Part shown: piece by piece, positions 12,640 to 23,936 of the stretch
Position numbering within the stretch: the stretch's first letter is position 1
Layout: each line of letters starts with the position of its first letter
Source of the DNA: Tubiluchus corallicola
Taxonomy: Eukaryota > Priapulida > Priapulimorpha > Priapulimorphida > Tubiluchidae
Length of the DNA stretch: 60,000 nucleotides
Assembly (NCBI GenBank): GCA_030141605.1
Contig: JAQGDQ010000115.1
Span: 406,501-466,500 of the forward strand
Direction of reading: 5' to 3'
Made by a program: the position numbers and the translations under genes
The notes under the pieces: generated by a model
What the model was told of the DNA's origin: nothing
What the model saw: only the letters and a program-made list of their open reading frames with translations
Database searches by the model: none

Positions 12640-12779
12640 TGTCTGTTGTAGTCGCGCAGCAGTTGAAGCTATATTCGTCTGGTTAGGTGTGTCTGAGTTA
12701 TCTCTACCTGCACAGGTGTGGTAAAGTCTGCTTGATTTTAGAAGAGAAGCCAGGGATCAGAAGAACTTGATGTGAAACA
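12640..12779 (+). other. Putative 5' UTR exon of the AKH-like gene
   Basis: A comparatively GC-richer stretch ends in a strong donor, CAT|GTAAGT, at 12779/12780. It precedes the AKH-like coding exon, which starts just after a good acceptor (TATTTTCTTAG before ~15343). A leader exon split from the signal-peptide exon is common in peptide hormone genes. This is inference; the start of the exon is not defined. Confidence 0.35.
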
Positions 12780-13912
12780 TGTAAGTTTTTTGTAAAGTGT
12801 TAACCTAAGTGTAAGAACCTAAACAATTGCGCGCTGTTGTGTGTTTATTGTAAACCTACGTCTGTGTTACGGTCCGCTTGTACTGCTAACATGTTTTCCT
12901 TTTTTACTTGTTGCAAATCTTTGTAGTTTTTAAATAATAAAGGTCAAATTGTTTTGTTTAGTTTTATATGAAATGAAAAATGTTTCGGATTTTAATCCCA
13001 ATTTTAAAAGATTTACGTTTTCTTAACAAGCTCGATTGGTATTCAAGAAAGACATTAATTTTTTTGGATTTGTGAAATTAAAATGACTTAAAAACTTTTT
13101 AAGAACTTTACAATATTGAATAAATAACCCAGGGGTAATTTAACTATAAAGGAATTGACAACAAGAATTGTACACGTACTGATATCCGCAAAAATCTTTT
13201 TTTATTTATGTAGAGAAATCTCTTTTAACACTTTATAAATTTGAAAAAATTCTACAAAAATTTTTGAAACAATCTTGCTAATGCTTATACCACGGTCAAA
13301 AATTACTTGTAAAAATGTGCTTCTATTGTTAAGCTTCCCAAAAATATGTGAAATCTTGAGTAAATAACATCCTTCCTTAATTTTTAAGCGTCTAAGCTTA
13401 ATCGTGTCTAAGCAGGTTTCGAGAAATTAATCACAAAGTGTGTTTTAATCTTGTATTTACTGCGAGAATTTAAACATTTTTCATTATGAGGAATTACAAA
13501 GCTTTTTAAATCTTTCTTTTTTGTAAGGAACTAACTAAACATTTTCCATTATGAGGATGACAATTTTTTGCATTTTCAGGTATTAAACGTTTTTCTTTAT
13601 AAAAAAAATTACAAAACTTTTTAAAATATTCTCTTTTATTTGGAATTTATAAATCACTTTTGATATTTTCGAAATTATCTTTAACGAATAATAATTCAAA
13701 TGTTTAAATTGCACGTGCCCGCAGGCGGTGTGATTTTCTTATAGAGATGTTCAACTTGTGTCTGTTGTGAGTTTATTTAAAGCAAATCATTCTACAATAA
13801 ATAAAATGAACTTTGTACGTGAAATTAATCATTCGATATAAAAAATTACACGATTATTGCAGTTGAAAATTTAGCTCATTTGACGGTTGCATATAATACC
13901 TAGTTGACACTG

Positions 13913-13975
13913 TCCATCAAAAGAATGACATTGAAAAGATTGACATCAAAAGAATGAGATTCAAAACAATGAACT
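13913..13975. repeat. Short imperfect tandem repeat (ATCAAAAGAATGAC-like)
   Basis: Three to four degenerate copies of a ~15-bp A-rich motif within the putative long leader intron 12780-15342. The rest of that interval is AT-rich with nothing recognised apart from the SINE-like and duplicated blocks near 15.1 kb. Confidence 0.5.
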
Positions 13976-15065
13976 CTCTACACGATCAGTTTTCACTGAT
14001 AGTTACTTTGTGCATAACTATTTGTCGAGGGGTGTTCTCTAATTTCTCTTCATTTCTGAAATAGAGTCAAAACGGCTTGTATGAAAACGAGCTTTGTTTT
14101 AGCATGTGCTGCAGAGGGAAGATTATAACAAAGTCAAAGAAAAAAGAACTTCGGCAAAGAAATGAAACAAGAAGTTGTTATCAAATACTTCGGGAATTAA
14201 AAGCGGGAGCGCAAATGGATTTTTAAATTATATTCGCATAAACATATTTTCACCTCTAAATAACTCAGAAAGAGCAGATTGTCAAAACACCGCAGCTTCG
14301 CGTTTGCAGGTTAGTCGCTGCACTACGAGCTCAAGGTCCTGTGCACAATAAACTGATGTACAACTTTTGCGCTCACGTATTAACAAAAGATAATTTATAC
14401 AGTCGCTTTTTGTTAATAATTCGTTGTTTTTAGTGACACCGCTAAAATGGACTCGTCTAGTTGTTGGTGCGAGAATTACGATTCAGACGAAAATCAAATT
14501 TCACTTCATTCTTGGCTTCCACACTGTCCCTCAAAACTGACAAAATCATAAATGACAGTATTTCGAATGACCTTGTGCACGACCTAACGCTAAAATTTAC
14601 TCAATTTTAAATTAGCAAGTTGCAAGTGACCTACTTATTTGACTTGAAATTTAATAAGGAAAATTGTGGTTTTATAGGATAAAAATTAATCTTGGGTTGA
14701 AATAAATTCATTGGTTAACTGAATGCTTAACTGTTGACAGACTGCTTGACATACTGACAAGTTGGTTGATTAATTGATTTATTGCCTGACTGAGAATTCT
14801 TCTAATACAGCACGTTCCAAAACAAACAATGCAATAAAAATCTGACAAATACGATATCATAATGACGTAAGAACTAGTGTGACGCTAATTTTTCTGACTT
14901 AAATCCTCCTATCATATAATTTGGTGTGACCATACTTTGTTTAATATGGGTATGCTTACGGCATAGTTATGTTGGCGCACTGTATCTTTAGGAAAACCAT
15001 ATTCATTGTTTTTCCAAATGGTTTTTGACAATTCTAGTAGCTGAAATTTTGGACTTTGAAAGTAA

Positions 15066-15150
15066 GAGTGCATCTGTGGTGTAGCGCTTAGCATAGCTGC
15101 CCGGAAAGCGCAAAATTTTGTGTGTTCGAGTCTCAGTTGAGCTGCAATTT
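15066..15150 (+). repeat. tRNA-derived SINE-like relic
   Basis: It shows an A-box-like TGGTGTAGCGCTTAGCATAG followed ~35 nt later by a consensus B box, GTTCGAGTC. The acceptor ends do not pair, so it is not a working tRNA gene. It sits directly upstream of the duplicated block at 15160-15239. Confidence 0.5.
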
Positions 15151-15159
15151 TTTTTAGAT

Positions 15160-15239
15160 TTTTTAATTTGGTCTTGATGTTTTGTCATGCGTTTATGTGA
15201 TTTTAATTTGGTCTTGGCATTTTGTCGTGTGTTTATGTG
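15160..15239 (+). repeat. 40-bp tandem duplication upstream of a TATA-like motif
   Basis: Two ~40-bp copies begin TTTTAATTTGGTCTTG and end TTTATGTGA, differing at a few positions. They lie immediately before TATATAAG at 15242 and ~110-190 bp before the AKH-like start codon. Confidence 0.7.
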
Positions 15240-15241
15240 AG

Positions 15242-15249
15242 TATATAAG
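15242..15249 (+). promoter_or_regulatory. TATA-box-like motif upstream of AKH-like coding exon
   Basis: TATATAAG lies 107 bases upstream of the ATG at 15349. A short inverted repeat, GTCACCT-GGG-AGGTGAC, follows at 15294-15310. It could be a proximal promoter, but the acceptor-like CTTAG before 15343 equally fits an intron ending there. Confidence 0.35.
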
Positions 15250-15348
15250 TGGTCGGATAATTACTTGTACACAAAATATTGGAATAATCGCGTCACCTGG
15301 GAGGTGACAGGTCCAATACCTAACTATTTTCTATTTTCTTAGAGAACT

Positions 15349-16826
15349 ATGGTTGATCGACGCAGTACAGTGGGCGTAGCTTTAGCAGTGATCTTCGTTC
15401 TGCAAGTGGTCAGTTTAGTCGCCGGACAGTTGAGTTTTACACTGGGTTGGGGTGCAAACTATCCTGGAGACGAGGTGAAACGTGCGTTATCCGAAACGTG
15501 TCAGCTGAACAGAGACGAACTGGTCAAAGTTTGGGACATTCTTAAGGTTAACTGGAGAAACATTAAGGTTTATAATGTAACAGATAACAATGTGACGGAT
15601 AAAATCCCCTAAATTAATTTAGTACGCAGATCACTTCCCTAACCACTGACGTGTTTTAAGATACAGTATATTATGTGACATTGCCAATCTGTCAGAATAA
15701 TTAATGGTAGATCTCCCCCCCCCCACACACACAGTTGTTTAGATTCAACACGAAGCCTCAAAACACGTACAGCTTTTAATAGCAAATGGTTTAGTGACTA
15801 AAGTTCATTTAAAGACTAATTTAAAAGTTAGTAACAACTGAACTAACACAAGTAATTAGTGCCCAAATACTGAGCTATCGCCTATGTGAGGAATGTTTTG
15901 CCTGGAGCTCTGATTTGGCTAAAATACAACACAGCAGTAGAAGTCGCTACTACCACTATCACTATCGTAGCAGCATCAATAACATCAGCAACAGTAATAG
16001 CAAAAAAAACCAGCACAAACAGGGACAACAGCAACAGCAGCAGCAGCAACAACAGCAACAAGAGCATCAGTAACGTACAGCAACAGCTGGAGTAGTAACG
16101 CTAGCACTAAAGGCAGCATTAAGAGTAGTAGAAACCGGCCTAGTAATTGCATCAGTAGAATCGGCAGAGATCATAGTAACCTAGCAATAATGGTGCTAAT
16201 AACGGCGTTAATGAAAATGTTTAAAATGATGACAATGCGGCAGTAATAGCAGCAGTGGCATTGTTGTCGTCGCTACCACCGACATCGTTGCTGTTGAATT
16301 GAACCCAAAAATTCCTATATGAAACCGTGTGTAACCCTAAATTCTCAATAATTAGACTATTCAAGTCAAATTTATTTCATTCTGTATAGTAAGAGAAATT
16401 ATAACTGTCTATTAATTAAATTACACTCGAATCATTTTACGGACGATTCGGGATTACATATCCGGTTAAAGTTTTTAGAAACTTTTAAAATTCACCTAAA
16501 ATGTACGTTTTAAATTCAGAAAGGGCCATTTGTCTGTTAGTGAGCTTAGAAATAAAACTATAGATCTCTTCAATTTTCTATATAGATGAACGTACGTTTT
16601 TAAATGATTGTATATTAAAACACATTTTAAATGAATATTTAAAAACTTAAATTTAGAAATTTAGATTAACTTAATACCGAAAATTATTGCGTTTTTATTA
16701 TCTTTTCGTGATGTTTAGGCCTAATATGGTATTTGCAAATAGACTAAAAATGTGACGAAATTAATAATATGTTGATGGTTTCTATAGGATCAATATGAGA
16801 AACTGCGATCAGAAAGATGTATTTAA
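15349..16826 (+). CDS. AKH: AKH/GnRH-superfamily neuropeptide precursor (2 coding exons)
   Basis: Predicted secreted precursor of 78 residues, from exons 15349-15546 and 16788-16826 (TAA). Residues 1-26 form a signal peptide ending VAG. The next residue is Gln27, which can become pyroglutamate, followed by LSFTLGWG: Q1, aliphatic 2, F4, T5, W8 and G9 match the adipokinetic hormone register. A dibasic KR is at 44-45. The remaining peptide has two cysteines (C51, C77) around an amphipathic stretch (VWDILKDQYEKLRSE), as in AKH-associated peptides. The second exon comes from joining donor AAG|GTTAAC to acceptor TCTATAG|GAT, which adds Cys77 and a stop. Reading through without splicing gives an 87-residue frame with one Cys, which fits the family less well. 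Unusually, the GKR amidation/cleavage site expected after W8-G9 is absent; ANYPGDEV precedes KR. The family role is energy mobilisation or reproduction via a GPCR; in this animal that is inference. Confidence 0.65.
15547..16787 (+). other. AKH-like intron with CAG/CAA and related triplet repeats
   Basis: Contains a poly-C run followed by CA repeats at ~15714-15732, and long imperfect triplet-rich sequence at ~15935-16285 (ATC/AGC/CAG/CAA). The triplets give low-complexity Ser/Asn/Leu frames on both strands, which are not called as genes. Confidence 0.6.
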
Positions 16827-17179
16827 ACCGAAGAGAAAGAAGACGAAGCCACCGTATTCTTCAAAGAGTATTGTCGTTTGTATTCTAACAAGAAAAAACA
16901 TATCTATGTAAAATTTCGAGTCTCAGTAAACAATGTTTACTAAAAAAGTTTGCTTTCCTGTTTTTGTTGATTTCAGAAAGATATTTTTGAAGTCGTAGAT
17001 GGACTGTTTTTGTTTTCTTTTATGTGGGGTCTAAAAACACAGGAAACAACGTTCTGTCTCCATAGCCCAAATAAGGTAAACCAAACCTTTTTGACATTAA
17101 AATAACTACGTTAAGGTTTAGAAACCTGATACACAATAGTTTTGGTTATGCTGTACTAGAATAGTGGAATACGAATAGT

Positions 17180-17275
17180 TTAATTTGTAGTGGACTAGCT
17201 ATGTGGTAATGATGAGCGCTTAAAAACAGAAGTTAAGTAACACTGGACCTACACATACTAAGCATATGGATGACT
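17180..17275 (+). repeat. 5S rRNA-like SINE relic
   Basis: GAAGTTAAGTAACACTGGAC followed by TACTAAGCATATGGATGACTGCC resembles the internal-promoter half of animal 5S rRNA (GAAGTTAAGCAACG...GGTTAGTACTTGGATGGGAGACCGCC). It is too diverged to be a working 5S gene. Confidence 0.55.
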
Positions 17276-17469
17276 GCCAATAAACAATCTATCTGTCTCT
17301 TATTTGACAAACTGCTCTGTCTATTATTGGGGTAAGATATTAAAAATCATTTGCGACAGACAACAGTTATTTACATTCACTAAAATGCTTAAATCATGAA
17401 GATATGTACTTATAATATCTAATTATGAGAAAAATACCAATAACCATCTCATTTCATTGAGAATTCATG

Positions 17470-17600
17470 ATTTTATAGGAATTATAGGACATTTTTATAG
17501 TTTGATCAAGTTTTATAGATAGGAATTATAGGACATTTTTATAGTTTTATAGATAGGAATTATAGGACATACCCCCAAAATATAGGAATTATAGGACGAG
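17470..17600. repeat. Short tandem repeats of TAGGAATTATAGGACATTTT-like unit
   Basis: Four copies of AGGAATTATAGGAC are separated by variable TTTTATAG spacers, ending in GAGTACGAGCCCTGC. It may be the edge of an unrecognised mobile element. Confidence 0.6.
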
Positions 17601-19166
17601 TACGAGCCCTGCATTCAGTTTTCCTTTAATCTCTCATCTAGTATCAACACAGAACCAGTACACCCTGCATTATGACCAAGAGAATCACGATCATTGCAGA
17701 GAACTCTACGTAGTAACAGAGCAAGCAACCTTAACAAGACCATGCTGTTTTGATTTCGTACACGAGGAACAACTCAAAAACCTGCAGAGCTTGTACCCTC
17801 TGGAACGAGTCGGATTGAAACATGGCTAATTACAGAGGGCGTTTTAAAACAAACAGTACACTAACCAATGTTATAATTATATAAGCCTACCAACAATCAT
17901 ACACAATCCATTAGATGCTATTCATATCCTTGTCTGGCGTATACAAAAACCAAGTTATTCTACGATAATCTCTTATCATATGGCTCAGCACACAATAGCA
18001 TCTCTTTGTGATTTGATCGACATATTTTAGTAAATATTTTGTTGTACTGTTTCTTTTTCAACCCCCTGTACTAGTTGGAAATATATGAAAAACTCGTAAT
18101 AGCAAAATGCTGACAGAGAACACTATGATTTATATCCTGGGTATTGAACCCTACACTTTCAGAATTCTGATCAGCCCTGCAGGAATTCACAAGGCCCAGC
18201 TTAATTTTCAGGGCTGAAAACTTGAAATTTTTCTCTATCCAAAGGGAAGAATCTTCCAGGCAATACAGACATTCAATAACTAAAAATCGGATTAACATTC
18301 TGGTAAAATAAATGCGATCAATAACAGTGACAATAAAACAGATGTATCAGTCTTTATTGCTGAACTTGATTTTTTTCACTCTTAATTAACAGTTTAAATA
18401 TTTGAGTCTTCAAGAGGTGACATAATGCATTATGTCTCCATCATTCTCTGGTTCAAACTCTGCCTTGCTAGTATAAAAGCCATAAATAATGTTTTAAAAG
18501 CGTACTTTAAAAATTGATATTATATATAAATTACACGTGCAATAAATCAACAAGAATTTTTTTACTAAGACTGTTTTCTAAACAAAGCCACAAATGCTTA
18601 GAGTGAGTGAGGATTCAAGTTCCTTATAAGAAAATGGCAGACTAATTATAGCAGTTAACTATAAAAAATAAGGATCTATAAGAACAGATACACTCCGTTG
18701 AGCATCTACCGTAAGTGAGAAGTAAAAACGAAGTCCGTATTAAACTTCCACTTAAATAATGAAGTGGAAAACCCGGTAAATGGAAGAGTTCAACAAAGAA
18801 GCAAGTTGCACAGTTATGGAAATCTCCTTGTAGTTCATGTTAGCAAGATGAAACAGGACAGGCTGCATTCGAAGAGCAAGGTAAGCGAACCACATAAAAT
18901 GCCGCATGAACAATACAATATGACATTGGTCACATGACAACTTTACGACCAATTAAAGCGAAGCTCTGTAAACTCTTGCAACAAAAATAATTGGCATTAG
19001 ATTTCTTCAATAGATTTCATCATTTTTGGAAACAGCAGCACAATTAAGTTCAATCAGACGCTGCATTTTAAATAAAAAAACTAAACCCATAATTTGTAAC
19101 TGATTTACTTAAATATTATAGGACGCATAAGATTCTAGGTGCATAGTGAATTGTGATGTTAAGCAA
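17601..19166. other. Intergenic / probable CARF 3' flank
   Basis: AT-rich, no gene supported. TTTATT at ~18353 would read AATAAA on the - strand and could terminate CARF. Two ~65-75-codon - strand frames here lack recognisable motifs. Confidence 0.4.
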
Positions 19167-19418
19167 AATAGATTAAATATGGAGAAAGGAATTTGAAACA
19201 CTAGTATTCTTACTAATTGGGCACTTCTGCTTAAGCAAAATGTGATAAAGTAAACACACAATTTGTTAATTAATGGCAAAAAACTCTCAAGGTAAATAGA
19301 TTAAATATAGAGAAAGGAATTTAAAACACTAGCATTTTTGCTAATTGGGCACTTCTGCTTAAGCAAAATGTGATTAAGTAAACACTGTTTGCTAATTAAC
19401 AGTAAAAAACTAAGGTAA
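19167..19418 (-). repeat. Tandem duplication (~125 bp x 2) in CARF 3' UTR region
   Basis: Two adjacent copies share GATTAAATAT-GAGAAAGGAA, GGGCACTTCTGCTTAAGC and AAAATGTGAT-AAGTAAACAC. They start at 19167 and 19294 and differ by scattered substitutions and small gaps, and end ~140 bp downstream of the CARF stop on the - strand. Confidence 0.8.
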
Positions 19419-19559
19419 ATTCATTCAGATTCGATACAGTACAAAAGTGGGCATCCTAATTTGTACCATATGTACAAACCTATCTAAAATTAAATACACT
19501 TACAATATTAGTAAGTTCTTTAACATTAAATCATGATCAGTACTCAAAGACGCACATAG

Positions 19560-21467
19560 CTAATTAACTTTGCAACGAACTTTTTTAGCTGTTTTTAAAT
19601 GTTTTGTTTTTGATCGATTCGCTGATTTAGCCAAGTGCAAAGATTTGCAAGTGTTTTCACATGATTCAAATTGCTCACAGTCATTTGTTACTTTATTGCT
19701 TGGATGTATATTGTCATTGTTTTCCTGTACACGACTGACAAATGATTTCATAGACGAATTTAGCCCTTCATCTAACTGACTGTGACATTCGTTTTCCATT
19801 GACATTTCATCAGAAGCTAAGTCCATGTCAACTGCTGCCACCTGCTGACATTTCACTTTATCATCTGTCTCACTGAACACAGGAAGTTTAGACAGCCACT
19901 GCGCCATCTGTGGAGTGAGATTAGAGGTAACATGAACAGTGCCGTCACTCATCTGTGCTTTTACTTTCGTAATGCGAGAACCGTGTTCTCTGTCGCTCAG
20001 AGTAACCGTAAGTGTTTCTGGTCTAGGCTCTACGGTTTGCCACATGACATTATCCTCATCACTCTCGGCGGCCTGTACTTCAATGGTCATCGTGTCAGAT
20101 TTCCGGTCTAGACGTCCAGTTCTGATATCATTTAATGCTTGATGTATATGATTTTGAAGGTCATGCACAGTTGGAAAGAAGCAGAGGTTATGTCGCTGTG
20201 GAATGTCTTTCCGACTGGAAAACATGCTTTCCACAAACTTTCTCAGATGCTTTCGAATGGCATAAACTCGCATTTCACCGTGAGAAACCAATTCGCGAAT
20301 TTTTTCAGCTACTTTTGGATGCAGCCGGTAGTTACGAAAGTCACAGTCATTGTAGATTTTCTCATCACGTTCCTCATTGCCTAAGATATTATGGAACTGA
20401 TGCTCGGTTTCAGTAGGCAGTTGTACATACCACCGATCCTCCCCTTCAACATCACGTAAAATTGGTTTTAGTTGAGCAAATACTGCATCCATGTCATACC
20501 TAAGGGACTTTTTATCTTGGGATATGTCTATCTTATACTGAGGAAACTTTACCACACGTTTTATGTAAATTCTAGCTGGACATGTCTGTCTATAAGTACT
20601 AGGTACAATAACATTATCCTTTTTCTTGGCTGTACCTTTTCGTCTTGGTCCATACTGGCACTCTTGCACAACTGCACGGCTGCCGACATTTAAGAATGGA
20701 ATTCCATCGAATGGACAATACTGGGATTTCCACATCAGTCTAACAGGTGGTTTTAAATTAGCCGGCGATGACGACTGTCGCGTTCCCCAAATAGACTGAG
20801 TATAATGTCTGTGGTAGCCAAGGACTAAATCAAGCTCAACTTCGGAAGAGACCCATCCCCTATAGGAATCACCGATCTTCTCACAGTCTCTTAACCTGCT
20901 GGCCCAGTGTGGTAAACCATGCAGTGGATCACACGAAATGGACGATCCCCTTAAAAGCACATTCATGGCATTGTCAGTTCTCACTTGCAGCTCGGAGTCT
21001 TTTGTATCCTCAAGGCCAATAAGCTCACTGGCTTCAACATGAACAACACTTGGTAAATCTGTTGTCGTAGAAAACAATTGCAACTGTCCAACTGTTTCAT
21101 TGCAAACTGCATCTGGCACTGCAACTATCTGAATGTTTTCTCCCAGTGTGGTGCCGGTTTCTGTAACGTGTTGGAGATGCGAGAAATTTTCCGCATCTCC
21201 GCCCATAACTTTAACATCTTGAACGTAACAAACTATATCAGATTTTTCAACATCTGAATTTGATTCTACACTCTCCGTGTTATTCAAGGTACATATGACA
21301 GTAGTGCTTACTTCGGCCACGTCTGTTGTTGCATTGCTCAACTCGGCCTCACTTTGTAGGTCACTTTTTGTGTCATTTTCTTCAAGGATAGTTTTAACAT
21401 CCATGCTGTAAGCTTTGTTTGTGTCAGCTTTAATGCACGTTCTTTTGTTGTAGAATTTTATGGACAT
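19560..21467 (-). CDS. CARF: Calcium-responsive transcription factor, CARF/ALS2CR8 family
   Basis: Uninterrupted 635-residue frame. The N-terminal ~170 residues are acidic and Ser/Thr-rich, consistent with an activation region. Residues ~180-455 match the CARF domain: LPHWASRLRDCEKIG, YRGWVSSEVELDLVLGYH, WGTRQS, a PPVRLMWKSQYCPFDGIPFL block, the hallmark GSRAVVQECQYGPRRKG, TCPARIYIKRVVKFPQYK, RWYVQLPTE, then RLHPKVAEKIRELVSHGEMR and the VYAIRKHLRKFV segment. The tail is polar and ends in basic residues. In mammals CARF binds a calcium-response element in neuronal promoters; the role here is inferred. A candidate 5' acceptor (TTTTTTCAG on the - strand near 21508) suggests an upstream non-coding exon. 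ATG at 21467 is the first in frame; the later Met at residue 22 could also serve. The whole conserved domain is in one exon. Confidence 0.9.
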   Translation of the reverse strand: MSIKFYNKRTCIKADTNKAYSMDVKTILEENDTKSDLQSEAELSNATTDVAEVSTTVICTLNNTESVESNSDVEKSDIVCYVQDVKVMGGDAENFSHLQHVTETGTTLGENIQIVAVPDAVCNETVGQLQLFSTTTDLPSVVHVEASELIGLEDTKDSELQVRTDNAMNVLLRGSSISCDPLHGLPHWASRLRDCEKIGDSYRGWVSSEVELDLVLGYHRHYTQSIWGTRQSSSPANLKPPVRLMWKSQYCPFDGIPFLNVGSRAVVQECQYGPRRKGTAKKKDNVIVPSTYRQTCPARIYIKRVVKFPQYKIDISQDKKSLRYDMDAVFAQLKPILRDVEGEDRWYVQLPTETEHQFHNILGNEERDEKIYNDCDFRNYRLHPKVAEKIRELVSHGEMRVYAIRKHLRKFVESMFSSRKDIPQRHNLCFFPTVHDLQNHIHQALNDIRTGRLDRKSDTMTIEVQAAESDEDNVMWQTVEPRPETLTVTLSDREHGSRITKVKAQMSDGTVHVTSNLTPQMAQWLSKLPVFSETDDKVKCQQVAAVDMDLASDEMSMENECHSQLDEGLNSSMKSFVSRVQENNDNIHPSNKVTNDCEQFESCENTCKSLHLAKSANRSKTKHLKTAKKVRCKVN

Positions 21468-21659
21468 TAAAGTATCCAGAGCTTGAGTTTATCGAGACAA
21501 ACTTTCTGAAAAAGGGATTTAAATATGTAATTATATTTAAAAGAATGATTAAAGTGTATAACATAACAATTTTACAAAATAGATGAAAAGTTGATAGTGC
21601 TTTCAAAGGTGCCTTTGGGACCATAGGATATACCCAATAAGAGTGTTCTGCACATTCTA

Positions 21660-22460
21660 GTCGTATATACAGTAGGTGCCGCTTAATAGACTCACTTTGG
21701 GACTGAAGTGTTTTGACCCAATTAAGTGACTGAACCGATTAAGTGATGGGTGTAGTATTACTGGTATAGAAGTATGAGCCAAAAGCTTACCATGCACTGC
21801 AAAGGTTTTTAGTGAATTTAAGAGTAATGCCTTAAATTCTTTTGTGCAGTTAAAAATTAAAAAATATATTTTGAAATATTAATTTATACAAGTGAATTAG
21901 CAATAAATTAGAAAGTATACTTTTTTGAATCACACGAGTCTGTTGATTTAATTTGCAAAAATTACAAAAATTCCTTCAAAGTCGGCTGCTCCATTTCATC
22001 GCGAAGAAGTTGGCTCACAAAGTTCTCATAATGACAAAAATGTCGAAAATCTGATGTCGCACAATGCAAAAATTCCGTGAAATACTTAGTGCTTGTTGTG
22101 CTTAAACTGTTAGTGCAAATAGCTTCACCAAGGTTTCCCCGCAAGTAGCTTCATCTGTAGTTTCGCCTAAGCTTCAGCTTGCTATTGTGACATACTTGCT
22201 GTACTGTACCTGCATCCCTGGCATAACAGTAACATCTAACTGACTAAACTTTCTGACAAAGACAGCCAGAGCTTCAAAAGCAAACTGCGCTAGGCAAGTG
22301 ATTAAATCTTGGCTTCCAGGAATTATTGAGTATTTCGGTTAAATGCAGTGGACGGGCGGGTCAAAGCAAACCATAAGGGTAGCATATAAGCGTTCTTGCT
22401 TACAAACAAAACGGTACTTAACATGATTGTTCCTATGCATATTATAGGACAAAAGCGAGC
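21660..22460. mobile_element. Possible degraded DNA transposon
   Basis: The left edge CAGTAGGTGCCGCTTAATAG followed by repeated ATTAAGTGACTGAACC-type sequence resembles ends of pogo/Tigger-like elements. I could not find a convincing inverted partner, and the 60-codon - strand frame at 21962-22144 has no recognised domain. Confidence 0.25.
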
Positions 22461-23936
22461 TAAGATGATATAAAAGTCATATAAAGCTTATTAGTTACAC
22501 GAAAGTGTCTTATTGAAGCATGTGAAGCAAAAATTTCGAGTCAATTATGCGGGGGAGTTATTTGAGTCAATTGCCGACAGTTTTTATGTACATTAGAAGC
22601 GGCCCGTACCAGGCGTTTTTGTGTCTATTAACCGTGAGTTTATTAAGCAGCGCCTACTGTACCAATAAATATTCTTTAATTCTGTTTCTTGTTTCATGCA
22701 GCAGTAGTGGTCATAAAAATTCTAATTATTTAAATGCTAATTATGGTACACTGTCGAATGGAAGAAAAAACACAAACAGAAACTCGTTGCAATTTACTCA
22801 AGATTATATTCTCAAACATCACTTTTACGTATTTTAGCAGTTTCAGTTCTCTGACTAATTCAGCACTACATGGCCTATTTTGGTATAGCCACTGTGCACT
22901 TATCATTTGCACAACATGAATGCAAAGTGTCAATACTGTGTAACTAAGGTATTAGATTGATTCCATACTATGTCTTGATACAGTTTGCACTGTGATTCCC
23001 CATTGTTAGACTTCTATTAGCTTATAGAGTAAACCACTATGTACGAAAAGTCAGTGTGCTTCTGTGGCTAGCATAGCTGTTCGGATAGGGCTTGAATTTC
23101 AGTCCGAGTGGAGGTTAGGGACTTATCGAATATTCAGATCACCGAATTCTTTCCCCGAATTTCAGTATAAAAATGCATACAGGTAAACTTCGGTTGTAAT
23201 CGCTAAAAATTCTGTGCGTCGAAGTTAACTTTTTAACAAATGTCACACACGGTGAAAATTATATTAAACAAACTGAGCATAAATTTAACCAAAAAAAGCT
23301 GATGGCAAACAGCGAACATAATACAACACCCAACACTTTGCTTTCTGAATGATAATTTGAAGAATGCAATGCACAAGTCGAATCAATGCGCAATAGTGTG
23401 GCAGTGCTGCATTCGCTTATGTATTGGCTTATACACGACGAAATAAACGAATGAGTCAACCTAGTAAACAATTGCAATTTTGCTTAAATACTGATTTTAT
23501 TGATTATACAATTAATAGTTTGAACAGCTTTTGAAAGAATTAAGCTGCTTTTAATACCGAATATTTTACTACATAATACTAATCACTAAATGCAAACATA
23601 GATTTAGTAATCAGAACAATTATACACAACTAACCAACACCATTAACTTAAAACAATAAAACATTACAAATTTATAATTCTTTTCAATTAGAACTGCAAA
23701 AAAATTTGGTTGAGCTTTAGTAAAAAATTTGTTGCAGCTTGGGTCTGGTATTCAAATTTAACTTGATATTTTATATGGAATTTGGTTCAGCAGCACAGCC
23801 AATCATTTGGTTAAAGCATCGGTTTGAAGGCACCAAAGAATAAAAATAGCGGTTTCAATTCTGTTGAGGAATATGTCCCTAATGGAAGTGCCCAACTTTT
23901 TCAGACGTTTTAATTTAGTATTGCTTTCGTGTGTCT
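22461..23936. other. Intergenic DNA, one SINE-like relic
   Basis: No gene supported. At ~23050-23115, GTGGCTAGCATAGCTGTTCGG plus a weak B-box-like TTTCAGTCC resembles a decayed tRNA-derived SINE similar to the one at 15066. The remainder is AT-rich. Confidence 0.4.

Noticed and set aside
15882-16095. Leu-rich (- strand) and Ser/Asn-rich (+ strand) short frames.
   Set aside because: Products of CAG/CAA triplet repeats inside the AKH-like intron.
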